DNA of 64,000 bases from CADEDH01 sp965262175 (GTDB taxonomy: Bacteria; Actinomycetota; Acidimicrobiia; Acidimicrobiales; SZUA-35), in contig CBDHES010000022.1 in NCBI GenBank assembly GCA_965262175.1, forward strand, positions 353,753-417,752, in the 5' to 3' direction. This document shows, in pieces, positions 34,126 to 42,052 of this stretch. The position numbers were made by a program, and so were the translations under genes. A model generated the notes under the pieces. The model worked only from the letters and a program-made list of their open reading frames with translations, was not told the origin of the DNA and searched no databases. Positions within the stretch are counted from its first letter, which is position 1. Each line of letters starts with the position of its first letter.

Positions 34126-35463
34126 TCACCGAACCGGCACGATGCGGTAGATCCCGCCGTCCCAGTTGGCGACCAGCAACTCCCCGTCGCTGTCGACGCC
34201 GAAGCTGGTGATCATGCCCAGCTCGGGCATGTCGTCGGTCCAGTCGAACTGGTCCCGCACGACGCCGTCCCGGAGCTGGAAGCTGCGGACGAACGCCTTG
34301 CACCAGTCGCCGAAGAAGTAGTGCCCGGTGAACTCGGGGATGGCCGCGCCCCGGTACACGTGGCCGCCGGTGACCGAGCAACCCTCGTCGTGGGAGTACT
34401 CGAGGGTCGGCGGCTCGAATTGCTCGAGGTCGCAACCCGACCGGAAGCAGCGATCGCCTTCGGCCTCCGACCAGCCGAAGTTGGTGCCGGCGCCGTCGAG
34501 GCCGACCACGTTGATCTCCTCGGTCGACTCCTGCCCGACATCGCCGATGTAGACGAGGCCCGTCTCGGCGTCGATGGAGAACCGCCACGGGTTCCGCAAC
34601 CCGTAGACCCAGATCTCGTCGTCGAACGGGTTGCCGGGCGGGATGGCGTACCGGCCGGGCTCGGACACGTCGAGGCGGACGATGGTGCCCAGCAGGTTGG
34701 TCGTGTCCTGGGCTTCCCGGCCGCCCGCGCCCCCGTCGCCGAGCGACAGGTACAGCAGCCCATCGGGCCCGAAGGCCAGCATGCCGGCGTTGTGCCGCTC
34801 CCCCGGCTGCGGGACCTCGAGGAGGGTCGTGCCGCCCGCCGGGTCGGCACCGGCCTGGGCGTCGGCCACGAACTCGGTGACGGTGCCGGTCCCGTCGGGG
34901 GCGGTCCAATAGGTGAAGAAGCGCCCGTTGTCGGCGTAGTCGGGGTGGAAGGCGAGGCCGAGCAGCCCCTGCTCGATGCTGTTGGAGTTGATCCGGTCGC
35001 TGACGTCGAGGAAGGGCGCCGGGTCGATCGTCCCGTCGGTGACGAGACGGATCACCCCCTCCCGCTCGACGACGAACAGCGTGTCGGTTCCCGGTGCCCC
35101 GGTCACGAGGATCGGCTGGTCGAGCCCGTCGACGATCAGCTCGGCGGCCAGGCCCTGCAGTGGTGCCGCCGGCTCGGTGGGCGTCGTGGGCGTCTCGGGG
35201 GCGTCGGCCCCGTCGCCCTCCGAGCTGCCGCCGGGTTCATCGGTGGGGTCGGCGGCGGGCGGAGGGGGCGCGGTCGAGGTGGTGAGCGGTGGCAGGGTCT
35301 GCGTTCCCGCCCCGTCGGAGAGGGTGGCGGTCCCCTCGTCGTCGCCGACGCATCCGGCGAGGGCGAGGCTCACCGCCGTCAGCGCCACGATCGCCACCGC
35401 TCGACGACGGAAGCTTCCCCGGTTGGGTGCCCGGCGGTCGGACGGGCGGGCGCCGATGGTCAT
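34126..35463 (-). CDS. PQQ-type sugar dehydrogenase-like lipoprotein (beta-propeller)
   Basis: This 445-residue lipoprotein has a signal peptide with lipobox LALAGC (Cys about 40). A Thr/Pro/Asp-rich linker is followed by a soluble-glucose-dehydrogenase/HHIP-like six-bladed propeller: EQGLLGLAFHPDYADNG, GMLAFGPDGLLYLSLGDGG, VYGLRNPWRFSID, YIGDVGQ and GHYFFGDWC. Relatives oxidise aldoses using PQQ, but many propellers of this family lack proven activity. ATG 35463 overlaps the stop codon of the upstream lipoprotein gene (ATGA), so the two are translationally coupled. Located on the outside of the cytoplasmic membrane. Confidence 0.88.
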   Translation of the reverse strand: MTIGARPSDRRAPNRGSFRRRAVAIVALTAVSLALAGCVGDDEGTATLSDGAGTQTLPPLTTSTAPPPPAADPTDEPGGSSEGDGADAPETPTTPTEPAAPLQGLAAELIVDGLDQPILVTGAPGTDTLFVVEREGVIRLVTDGTIDPAPFLDVSDRINSNSIEQGLLGLAFHPDYADNGRFFTYWTAPDGTGTVTEFVADAQAGADPAGGTTLLEVPQPGERHNAGMLAFGPDGLLYLSLGDGGAGGREAQDTTNLLGTIVRLDVSEPGRYAIPPGNPFDDEIWVYGLRNPWRFSIDAETGLVYIGDVGQESTEEINVVGLDGAGTNFGWSEAEGDRCFRSGCDLEQFEPPTLEYSHDEGCSVTGGHVYRGAAIPEFTGHYFFGDWCKAFVRSFQLRDGVVRDQFDWTDDMPELGMITSFGVDSDGELLVANWDGGIYRIVPVR

Positions 35464-36821
35464 GACCCCTCGGCCGGCGGGAGCCAGGACGCGTCGTAGC
35501 TGCCCGATGCGTTCCATATGATCCATCCCGCTCCTCGGGCTTCGGCTTCTCGAATCTGGGCCAGGACCTGCTCGCCGTTGTAGTAGAAGCCCTGGATCCA
35601 GGGTCGGACGATCACGTCGGGCCCCAGTTTGGGGGCGCCGGTGTCGAGGGCGTGGGCGATGACCGGGCCGGGGTGGTCGTTGGGGTCGGCGAAGCCCAGC
35701 CATCCGGGGCTGTAGTGGCTGGGGTAGAGCATGGGGCTGATGGCGTCGACCGAGGCGGCGATCGTCTCGGGGGTCTGGCCGAGACGCTCATCGGTCTCGC
35801 TCGACATGACGATCCCGAAGATGGCGGCCGACACCCCGCACCCCTCGGCAAGCAGCGCCGCCCGCGCCTCGGCCAGGAAGGTGGCGATGGCCGCCGTCCG
35901 CTCCTCCTCGCTGGGCGGGACCAGGTCGGCGGCGACGACCGCCGTCTGGCCGCTCGGGAAACGCACGTAGTCGAACTGGATCTCGTCGAAGCCGAGCCGG
36001 CACGCTTCGACCGCCAAGGCGATCGGGTACCGCCAGTTGTCGGGGTTGGCCGCGTCGACCCAGGCGCCGGCCAGCTTCGCCCCCGGGACGGTGTCGGCCC
36101 ACAGCTCGTCCTCGAAGGTGACGATGCGGGTGATCGTGTAGAAGCCCCGCTCCTCGGCCTCGGCCACCAGCGCCTCGGGATCGTAGACGGCCTCGACCGC
36201 CCCGATCTCGTTGGCCACCTCGACCTCCGAGGCGTAGAGGACGAGGTTGGTCTCGTCCTTGGTGTCGAAGACGAGGGTGTTGACCGACGTCGCCTCGGCC
36301 AGGTCGAGCAGCTCGGCGAACATCGCCGGGTCGGCGGCCACATAGGACGACACCCGGAGCCCCCTCACCAGGAGGGGCTCCAGCTCGACGTTCAACTCCG
36401 GGTCGTCGCCGGTCCACACCGTCTCGACCGGCTCCCATGCGGCCCGGCGGATGCTGACGGTGGCACCGTCGGCGACGGCGATGGTGAACCCGCCGTCCTC
36501 GTCGCTCATCGACGTCATCCCGCCGCTGGTGACCACGGCGCCGGCCAGCGGGTCGCCGGTGGCGGCCGACGTGACCGTGCCCGACACCTCGACCGACGGG
36601 ACCGTCGAACTCGGCGCCGCCCCGCCCGGCCGGTCGGTCGCTCGGCCACCGCCGTCGCCGGCCGACGATCCGTCCGACCCGTCGTCCTCGCCAGCGGCGA
36701 CCGTGTCGGCGGCCGCGACCGATTCGGCGCCGTCCATCGAGTCGGACGTGTAGGTGTCGGAGCAACCGGCGGCGAGGAACGCCGCGACCACGATCGCCGG
36801 AGCGAGCCGCCGAGGAACCAT
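35460..36821 (-). CDS. Putative glycoside hydrolase (DUF4015) lipoprotein
   Basis: This 453-residue lipoprotein has lipobox FLAAGC and a disordered Asp/Gly/Ser linker. A carboxypeptidase-regulatory-like beta domain follows (VSGTVTSAATGDPLAGAVV to about 170), then a C-terminal TIM-barrel of the DUF4015 type. That domain is recognised by VNTLVFDTKDE, RIVTFEDELWAD, LGFDEIQFDYVRFPSG, DAISPMLYPSHYSPGW and a final GAGWIIWNAS. The acidic residues after strands 4 and 6 fit retaining glycosidases, but activity is unproven. TATGCT (36828-36833, minus strand) is 6 nt before ATG 36821, indicating a leaderless start. It is first in an operon with the propeller lipoprotein. Confidence 0.85.
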   Translation of the reverse strand: MVPRRLAPAIVVAAFLAAGCSDTYTSDSMDGAESVAAADTVAAGEDDGSDGSSAGDGGGRATDRPGGAAPSSTVPSVEVSGTVTSAATGDPLAGAVVTSGGMTSMSDEDGGFTIAVADGATVSIRRAAWEPVETVWTGDDPELNVELEPLLVRGLRVSSYVAADPAMFAELLDLAEATSVNTLVFDTKDETNLVLYASEVEVANEIGAVEAVYDPEALVAEAEERGFYTITRIVTFEDELWADTVPGAKLAGAWVDAANPDNWRYPIALAVEACRLGFDEIQFDYVRFPSGQTAVVAADLVPPSEEERTAAIATFLAEARAALLAEGCGVSAAIFGIVMSSETDERLGQTPETIAASVDAISPMLYPSHYSPGWLGFADPNDHPGPVIAHALDTGAPKLGPDVIVRPWIQGFYYNGEQVLAQIREAEARGAGWIIWNASGSYDASWLPPAEGS

Positions 36822-36887
36822 CGCCGAAGCATACGGTCCTTGCCCGGTGACCGGGTGGCGGTCGGTGACCCGATGGCGGGTTCTGGC

Positions 36888-38681
36888 TCAGCCCGACCGG
36901 AACTCCAGGCCCTCGAACTCGCCCGACCGGCGCCAGCCGTCGATGAACTCGAAGTAGGCCACCGGTCCGTCCGGGTACGACAGGGAGCTGAGCAGGCCCC
37001 GTCGGCCGCGATCCTGGCCCTCGTTGTTGTAGTAGCCGGGGGTGCACGTCGGATCGCCACCGAAGGTCCGGCCGCCGGCCTCGAGCTTCGCCACCCACCG
37101 GTCCTCGGCGTCGGCCGTCACTTCGACCTCCGCCGCGCCGACCTCCAGGGCGTGCGACACCACCGCGGCGATGGTCGCCGCGGCGTCGGTGAAGTTGTGG
37201 GGCACGTTGGAGATCAGCGAGCCGTTCTGGTTGACCCCGACGATGAACGCGTTGGGGAACCCGTTGACGTGCATGCCGTGCAACGACCGCATCCCGTCGG
37301 CCCACCGCTCGGTCAGGGTGATCCCGTCCCGGCCGACCAGCTCGAACCCGGATCGTCGAGCCCAGTCGGTGCCGACCTCGAACCCCGACGCGTAGATGAG
37401 GCAGTCCAGCGGGTGGGTCTCGCCCGCCACGACCACCCCTTCGGGGACGATCCGCTCCACCCCGCGACCGTCGGTGTCGACGAGGCGGACGTTGGGCCGG
37501 TTGAACGACTGGAGGTACTCGTCGTGGAAGCAGGGCCGCTTGCAGAGCTGCCGGTACCACGGCTTGAGCGCCTCGGCGGCGCCGGGATCGGCGACGACGT
37601 CGTCGACCCGGGCCCGGATCTCGGCCATCTTCTCATCGTCGCTGGTGTGGTACGCCCGGAGCAGGGCGGCGGGGCTGAGGTCGAAGTCGGGATCGGCGGC
37701 GGCGGCGTCCCGGATCCGCTGGGAGATGTCGGTCCACCCGTCCATGACCAGGTCGGCGTCGGCGTAGCCCCCGGTCTGGAGGACGGTGAAGTTCATCAGC
37801 CACTCCGCCTGCCAGCCCTCCTCCAGGGTGGCGAACCACTCGGGATCGATCGGGTGGTTGTTGCGGACGTCGATCGACGACGGGGTCCGCTGGAACACGA
37901 CCAGCTCGCCCGCCGCCCGGGCGAGGTGGGGCACGCACTGCACGGCGGTCGCGCCGGTCCCGATGATGCCGACCCGCTTGTCGGCCAGCCGGTCCATCGG
38001 GGCGCCGGCGGCATCGCCGCCGGTGTAGTCGTAGTCCCACCGGCTGGTGTGGAAGCAGTGACCGGCGAAGTCCTCCAGACCGGGGATGCCGGGAAGCTTC
38101 GGCCGATGGAGCGGTCCGGTCCCGAGGCCGAGGAACCGGGCCCGGAACCGGTCCCCCCGGTTGGTGGTGACGATCCACCGACTCCGGTCGGCGTCCCAGG
38201 TGACGCCGGTGACCTCGGTCGACAGGAGTGCGTTGTCGTAGAGGCCGAAGTGGCGAGCGATCCGGCGGCTGTGCTCCAGGATCTCCGGGGCGTGGGTGTA
38301 CTTCTCGGTCGGCATGTGACCGGTCTCCTCCAGCAGCGGGAGGTAGACCATGGCTGCGGTGTCGCACTGGGCGCCCGGGTACCGGTTCCAATACCAGGTG
38401 CCGCCGACGTCGCCCCCCTTCTCGACGATCCGGACGTCGGTGACGCCGGCCTCGACCAGGCGGGCGGCGGCCAGCAACCCGGCGAACCCCCCGCCGACGA
38501 AGGCGAACGTGACCTCATCGGTGACCGGCTCCCGCTCGGCCGGCTCGACGTAGGGGTCGGTCAACAGATCGGCGAACCGGCCCGTCGGTTCGACGTACTG
38601 GTCGTTGCCGTCGGGCCGAAGCCGCTTGCGGCGCTCCTCGTCGTATCGGGCCAGCACCGCATCTCGGTCGAGGGTCGTCAT
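36888..38681 (-). CDS. Baeyer-Villiger-type monooxygenase (long, CHMO/PAMO-like)
   Basis: This 597-residue flavoprotein has an N-terminal extension of about 55 residues, then the FAD motif FAFVGGGFAGLLAAARLVEAG. GTWYWNRYPGAQCDT, a hallmark of this class, follows, along with the fingerprint FAGHCFHTSRWDY (FxGxxxHxxxWD) and the NADPH motif VGIIGTGATAVQCVPHLA. Length and the WD variant match cyclohexanone- and steroid-type BVMOs. A likely role is ketone oxidation in terpenoid, steroid or alicyclic catabolism. TAGAAC (38688-38693, minus strand) lies 6 nt before ATG 38681. Divergent from a small helical protein gene. Confidence 0.92.
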   Translation of the reverse strand: MTTLDRDAVLARYDEERRKRLRPDGNDQYVEPTGRFADLLTDPYVEPAEREPVTDEVTFAFVGGGFAGLLAAARLVEAGVTDVRIVEKGGDVGGTWYWNRYPGAQCDTAAMVYLPLLEETGHMPTEKYTHAPEILEHSRRIARHFGLYDNALLSTEVTGVTWDADRSRWIVTTNRGDRFRARFLGLGTGPLHRPKLPGIPGLEDFAGHCFHTSRWDYDYTGGDAAGAPMDRLADKRVGIIGTGATAVQCVPHLARAAGELVVFQRTPSSIDVRNNHPIDPEWFATLEEGWQAEWLMNFTVLQTGGYADADLVMDGWTDISQRIRDAAAADPDFDLSPAALLRAYHTSDDEKMAEIRARVDDVVADPGAAEALKPWYRQLCKRPCFHDEYLQSFNRPNVRLVDTDGRGVERIVPEGVVVAGETHPLDCLIYASGFEVGTDWARRSGFELVGRDGITLTERWADGMRSLHGMHVNGFPNAFIVGVNQNGSLISNVPHNFTDAAATIAAVVSHALEVGAAEVEVTADAEDRWVAKLEAGGRTFGGDPTCTPGYYNNEGQDRGRRGLLSSLSYPDGPVAYFEFIDGWRRSGEFEGLEFRSG

Positions 38682-38775
38682 GCCCCCGTTCTAGTACCCG
38701 TGGCCCGCCGCCCGACAGCCCGGGCAGCCAGCCACCGAGGCGCCAGGCCCGTGGATCGTCTCCTAGGATCGGAGC
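38682..38775. promoter_or_regulatory. Divergent leaderless promoters, BVMO / helical protein
   Basis: TAGAAC (38688-38693, minus strand; overlapping TACTAG 38691-38696) lies 6 nt before ATG 38681. TAGGAT (38764-38769, plus strand) lies 6 nt before GTG 38776. Neither side has a ribosome site. Confidence 0.6.
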
Positions 38776-39351
38776 GTGGCAGACGAGGAAATCCAAGGGT
38801 TCGCCGGGCTCGGCGACATGAAGGACGCGGTCGGGGCGGTACTGGGCTCGACCGACGACGTTGGCAAGGCGGTCGCCTTCGTCGCCGAGCATGGTGACGA
38901 CCTGGTCGACCTGGTGCGGCGGCTCCCGGAGTTGATGGCGTCGACCGCCTCGGCGCTGACCGACGCCTCGGACGACGTGTCGACCGCTGCGGCGTTCCTG
39001 ACCGGCGGCAAGGACTCGTCGGGGCGGGATGCCGGCGTCGGCGTCCAGTCGCTGGCCGAGGTCGCCGGGGAGGCGCTGGAGGCCTGCCGTGAGGAGTTGG
39101 GCTCGGCCAAGGACCTGCTCGACACGGTCGGCCGGCAGTTCGACAAGCTCCCGATCCCCGACGGCGGCATCGGCGAACGGGTGACCGACGCCGCCCAGCG
39201 GTTCGACAAGGTCGGCGACCGCCTGGCCGAGGTCGCCCGCCAGCTCCGATCGCTCGGCGAAGCGGTCGACTCGGCGGGCAACGGGCTCGCCTCGACCGCC
39301 AAGAAGCTGGATGCCGGAGGCAAGGCCCTGGCCAAGTTCAGCGACGACTGA
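38776..39351 (+). CDS. Conserved-looking all-helical protein of unknown function
   Basis: This 191-residue protein is not recognised. It is predicted to be almost entirely amphipathic helix: KAVAFVAEHGDDLVDLVRRLP, EVAGEALEACREELGSAKDLL, RVTDAAQRFDKVGDRLAEVARQL-like heptads, and repeated S/G-A-K-K endings. A Gly-rich break sits near residues 78-90. It resembles tail-fibre-like or methyl-accepting coiled coils only in composition. GTG 38776 is supported by TAGGAT 6 nt upstream. The next small gene starts 6 nt after its stop codon, so they may be one transcript. Confidence 0.7.
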   Translation: MADEEIQGFAGLGDMKDAVGAVLGSTDDVGKAVAFVAEHGDDLVDLVRRLPELMASTASALTDASDDVSTAAAFLTGGKDSSGRDAGVGVQSLAEVAGEALEACREELGSAKDLLDTVGRQFDKLPIPDGGIGERVTDAAQRFDKVGDRLAEVARQLRSLGEAVDSAGNGLASTAKKLDAGGKALAKFSDD

Positions 39352-39357
39352 CCGGCG

Positions 39358-39630
39358 ATGAGTCGCCCCCGGCCGGCCGACACCGAGCACCCCGACGGGA
39401 CCGAACCATCGTCGGGCTCGTTCGGGTGCCGGGCGGAGGTGGCGGAGGGGGAGATCCCCGACAACCCGCTCTACGTCCCGCCGTGCGACTGCCCCCGGTG
39501 CCGACCGACGCCGGCCACCGAGGCCCGGCGGGGACGGGCCGACGGTTGGCTGCGGATCAGCGGCGACACCCGGCGCTACCGGGTCGAGGGCTTCGCCCTC
39601 GGCCCGACCGGTCGGGCCGTGCTCGGCTGA
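39358..39630 (+). CDS. Small Cys-containing protein, unknown
   Basis: This 90-residue frame follows the helical-protein gene by 6 nt. It contains PLYVPPCDCPRCRPTP, a C-x-C-x2-C cluster that could bind zinc or iron, plus an earlier Cys in FGCRAEV. The C-terminus reads as a short beta strand pair (RRYRVEGFALGPTGRAVLG). No homologue is recognised. Coding bias is acceptable in this frame, but it is short and could be spurious. Confidence 0.5.
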   Translation: MSRPRPADTEHPDGTEPSSGSFGCRAEVAEGEIPDNPLYVPPCDCPRCRPTPATEARRGRADGWLRISGDTRRYRVEGFALGPTGRAVLG

Positions 39631-39636
39631 GCGACC

Positions 39637-40461
39637 TCAGCCGGCGAGGGCGGCGCTCGCCAGGTCGGCGACGGCTGCGGGCTGGTCCCACTCGACCAGG
39701 TGTCCGGCGCCCTCGACCACATGGGTCCCGGCCACGTTCGGCAGCGCCGCCGCCCACCGGTCGAGATACGACACCGGCGCGATCCGATCGTCGCCGCCCC
39801 AGATGAGCGTCACCGGAACCTCGACCCGATGGATCCGCTCGCTCAGCCCATGGTCGGGAATCGGCCAGACCAGCGACGCGGCCGATGTCCGGGTCCGGTA
39901 CCGGGCGACGCCGTACTCGACGAGGGCGTCGGCGTCGAGGTCGGTCGGGTCATCGAAGAACGGTCCGGTGACCGCCTCGTCGGCGGTCAGCATCCGCCGC
40001 TGGGCCGACAGGGTCGTGGCGAACGGGTCAGCGATCGGATCGTCGCCGTCCCACAACCCGAACGGGGCCACGAGGACCAGCCGACTGAACACCTCGGGCC
40101 GGATCGCCGCCAGCTCGACCGCCACCATCGCCCCGACCGACGAGGCGATCAGGGGCCGGCCAGCGACGCCGACGGCGTCGACGATGGCCGAGAGGTGGAA
40201 GACCCAGTCGTGGATCGTGCGGGTCATCGGGTGGGCCGTCGAGCCCGAGAAGCCGGGCAGCGTCGGGGCGGTCACCGCCAAGCGGGCCTCGGCCGCCGCG
40301 GCCAGGAACGGGGTCCCGGGCGGGGTGCCGATCATCCCGTGGAGGTAGCTGGCGTCGGTGGCATCGCCGCCTGCCGGGCTCGGCCGATGGACGACGATGG
40401 TGGCCCCATCGACCTCGATGGTCTCGCCGAGGATGGTGCCCGCCTCTTGCACGTCGGTCAT
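39637..40461 (-). CDS. Alpha/beta-fold hydrolase
   Basis: This 274-residue hydrolase contains LHGMIGTPPGTPF (oxyanion region), the nucleophile elbow LIASSVGAMVAVE, an acid in LIWGGDDRIAPVS and catalytic His in EGAGHLVEWDQP. The elbow is S-x-S-V-G rather than G-x-S-x-G, but Ser remains in place. ATG 40461 overlaps the stop codon of the upstream LLM (ATGA), so hydrolase and LLM are coupled and probably act on one substrate, for instance by ester or C-C cleavage after oxygenation (inference). Confidence 0.87.
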   Translation of the reverse strand: MTDVQEAGTILGETIEVDGATIVVHRPSPAGGDATDASYLHGMIGTPPGTPFLAAAAEARLAVTAPTLPGFSGSTAHPMTRTIHDWVFHLSAIVDAVGVAGRPLIASSVGAMVAVELAAIRPEVFSRLVLVAPFGLWDGDDPIADPFATTLSAQRRMLTADEAVTGPFFDDPTDLDADALVEYGVARYRTRTSAASLVWPIPDHGLSERIHRVEVPVTLIWGGDDRIAPVSYLDRWAAALPNVAGTHVVEGAGHLVEWDQPAAVADLASAALAG

Positions 40462-41771
40462 CGGGCGCCCGCCGCCAGCCGCGACGGTGAGGCGTCGGGC
40501 AGCTGACGATCCTCGGCCGGCATCGGCGTCGGCCACCACCGATCCTCCCACTCGTCCTCGAACAGGCCCCGCAGCTCGGGCAGGACCTTCTCACCGATGA
40601 GGGCGGTGTTGTACTTGACGAGATCGTTGTCCATGTTGCCGAAGTGGGCCAACGCCATCAGGTGGCCGACGTTCAGGTTGACGCACAGCTCGTTGACCTT
40701 CTCGGTGACCTGGGTCGGGTCGCCGAGGATGACGTACCCCTTCTCCACCATCTGCTCGAACGTCAGCTGGTTGCCGGCGGCGCTCAGCGGACCCTTGGGC
40801 CCGCCGTCCTTCTGTGCCTCGGCTCGGGCCGTGGCTTCCCGGGCGGCCCGCTCGACCATGCCCTCCACCCCGGATCGGACCGTGTTGGGGGTCTTGTACC
40901 CGGGTGGGTCGGCGTAGCCGGCGTACACGTGGAGGCACCGGTTGAAGAAGTACTCCGCCGGCTCCCGGTACAACTCCCACGCCTCGGCCTCGGAATCGGC
41001 GCAGGCGATGAACTGGGCGAAGCCGCCCTGGAACGGGTTCGGCTCCTTGCCCAGCTCCTGGACCCGGTTCCAGAAGCCCTGCATCGTCTTGAGGCCGGCC
41101 TTGTAGCCGAAGTACGACAGGTAGCAGTAGACGAGGTCGTTCTCGGCGCACCAATCCCAGGTGTCGACGCTCCCTCCGCCGGGGATCCAGATCGGCGGGT
41201 GCGGCTTCTGGACCGGCCGGGGCCAGACGTTCACGTAGCGGAGCTTGTTGTAGGCCCCGTTGAAGCTGAAGACCTCGTCGCTCGTCCAGGCCCGGGTGAT
41301 CAGCTCGACGCCCTCGTGGTACCGCTCCCGGACGGTGGCCGGGTTCTGGCCGTAGGCGAAGATCGTGTCCATCGGCGAGCCGACCGGAAAGCCGGCCACG
41401 ATCCGGCCACCGGTGATCCCGTCGAGCATGGCCAGCTCTTCGGCGACCCGCAGCGGCGGGTTGTAGAGCGCCACGGAGTCGCCGAGCACGATGATGGTGG
41501 CGTCGGGGCACGAGCGACTCAGCGACGCGGCGATCAGGTTGGGGCTCGGCATGAGGCCGTAGCCGTTCGAGTGGTGCTCGTTGATCCCGACGGCGTCGAA
41601 CCCGACGGCGGCCGCGTACTCGAGCTGGTCGATGTAGTCGTTGTAGGCCCGGTGCCCGACCGCCGGATCGTAGAGGCCGGGGTCGATGTCGACCCACACG
41701 GATCGGTGCTCCGAGGCGAAGTCCTCTGGCAGGTCCGGGTAGGGCATGAGGTGGAAGAACGCCGTCTTCAT
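40458..41771 (-). CDS. LLM-class flavin-dependent monooxygenase
   Basis: This 437-residue long LLM begins MKTAFFHLMPYPDLP. It contains VGFDAVGINEHHSNGYGLMPSPN, LGDSVALYNPPLRVAEELAMLDGIT, GGRIVAGFPVGSPMD and PHPPIWIPGGGSVDTWDW. The length and the extra C-terminal helices place it with hydrocarbon or ketone LLMs that need a reduced-flavin partner. GGAG precedes ATG 41771. Its -10 TAGAAT is embedded in a 12-bp perfect palindrome. It is coupled to the alpha/beta hydrolase downstream. Confidence 0.88.
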   Translation of the reverse strand: MKTAFFHLMPYPDLPEDFASEHRSVWVDIDPGLYDPAVGHRAYNDYIDQLEYAAAVGFDAVGINEHHSNGYGLMPSPNLIAASLSRSCPDATIIVLGDSVALYNPPLRVAEELAMLDGITGGRIVAGFPVGSPMDTIFAYGQNPATVRERYHEGVELITRAWTSDEVFSFNGAYNKLRYVNVWPRPVQKPHPPIWIPGGGSVDTWDWCAENDLVYCYLSYFGYKAGLKTMQGFWNRVQELGKEPNPFQGGFAQFIACADSEAEAWELYREPAEYFFNRCLHVYAGYADPPGYKTPNTVRSGVEGMVERAAREATARAEAQKDGGPKGPLSAAGNQLTFEQMVEKGYVILGDPTQVTEKVNELCVNLNVGHLMALAHFGNMDNDLVKYNTALIGEKVLPELRGLFEDEWEDRWWPTPMPAEDRQLPDASPSRLAAGAR

Positions 41772-41804
41772 GATGTGCTCCGGGGTCGTGGTGCCGCCGC
41801 CATC

Positions 41805-41816
41805 GATTCTAGAATC
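41805..41816. promoter_or_regulatory. Perfect palindrome GATTCTAGAATC overlapping -10
   Basis: This 12-bp perfect palindrome contains TAGAAT on both strands and lies 34 nt upstream of ATG 41771. On the minus strand TAGAAT (41806-41811) is a good -10 for the LLM-hydrolase operon. A dimeric repressor bound here would block the promoter. Confidence 0.5.
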
Positions 41817-41964
41817 CGGGCCTGGCGGGGCCCAGTTGACCGAAAACTCCCTTGCCGTCTTCGACGGCGGCGGGTCGCGGGGGCCGCGGCCGCCGGCCTC
41901 GGCACGGTCCGGTTCCGGGCCGACGAGACCAAGGAGTTCTTCGCCTGATCGACGGTCGCGTGGT

Positions 41965-42007
41965 TCGTCCGCCGTCCTCGGCGAGAGGAAGCGAGGACGG
42001 CGGACGA
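41965..42007 (-). terminator. Strong hairpin downstream of LLM 42053-43213
   Basis: A 16-bp perfect stem, TCGTCCGCCGTCCTCG (41965-41980) paired with CGAGGACGGCGGACGA (41992-42007), has an 11-nt loop. It sits about 46 nt past the stop codon of the minus-strand LLM and inside the 281-nt gap before the next LLM operon. The rest of that gap (41817-41964) shows no gene that I can support. Confidence 0.72.
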
Positions 42008-42052
42008 CTCAGCGCCTGATGGAGTGCGACAGGCCGATCACCCTTGGGGTGA

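Noticed and set aside
35652..38897. Antisense open frame of about 1080 codons over the DUF4015 and BVMO genes
   Set aside because: No domain is visible and composition is artefactual; the minus-strand genes have complete motifs and promoters.
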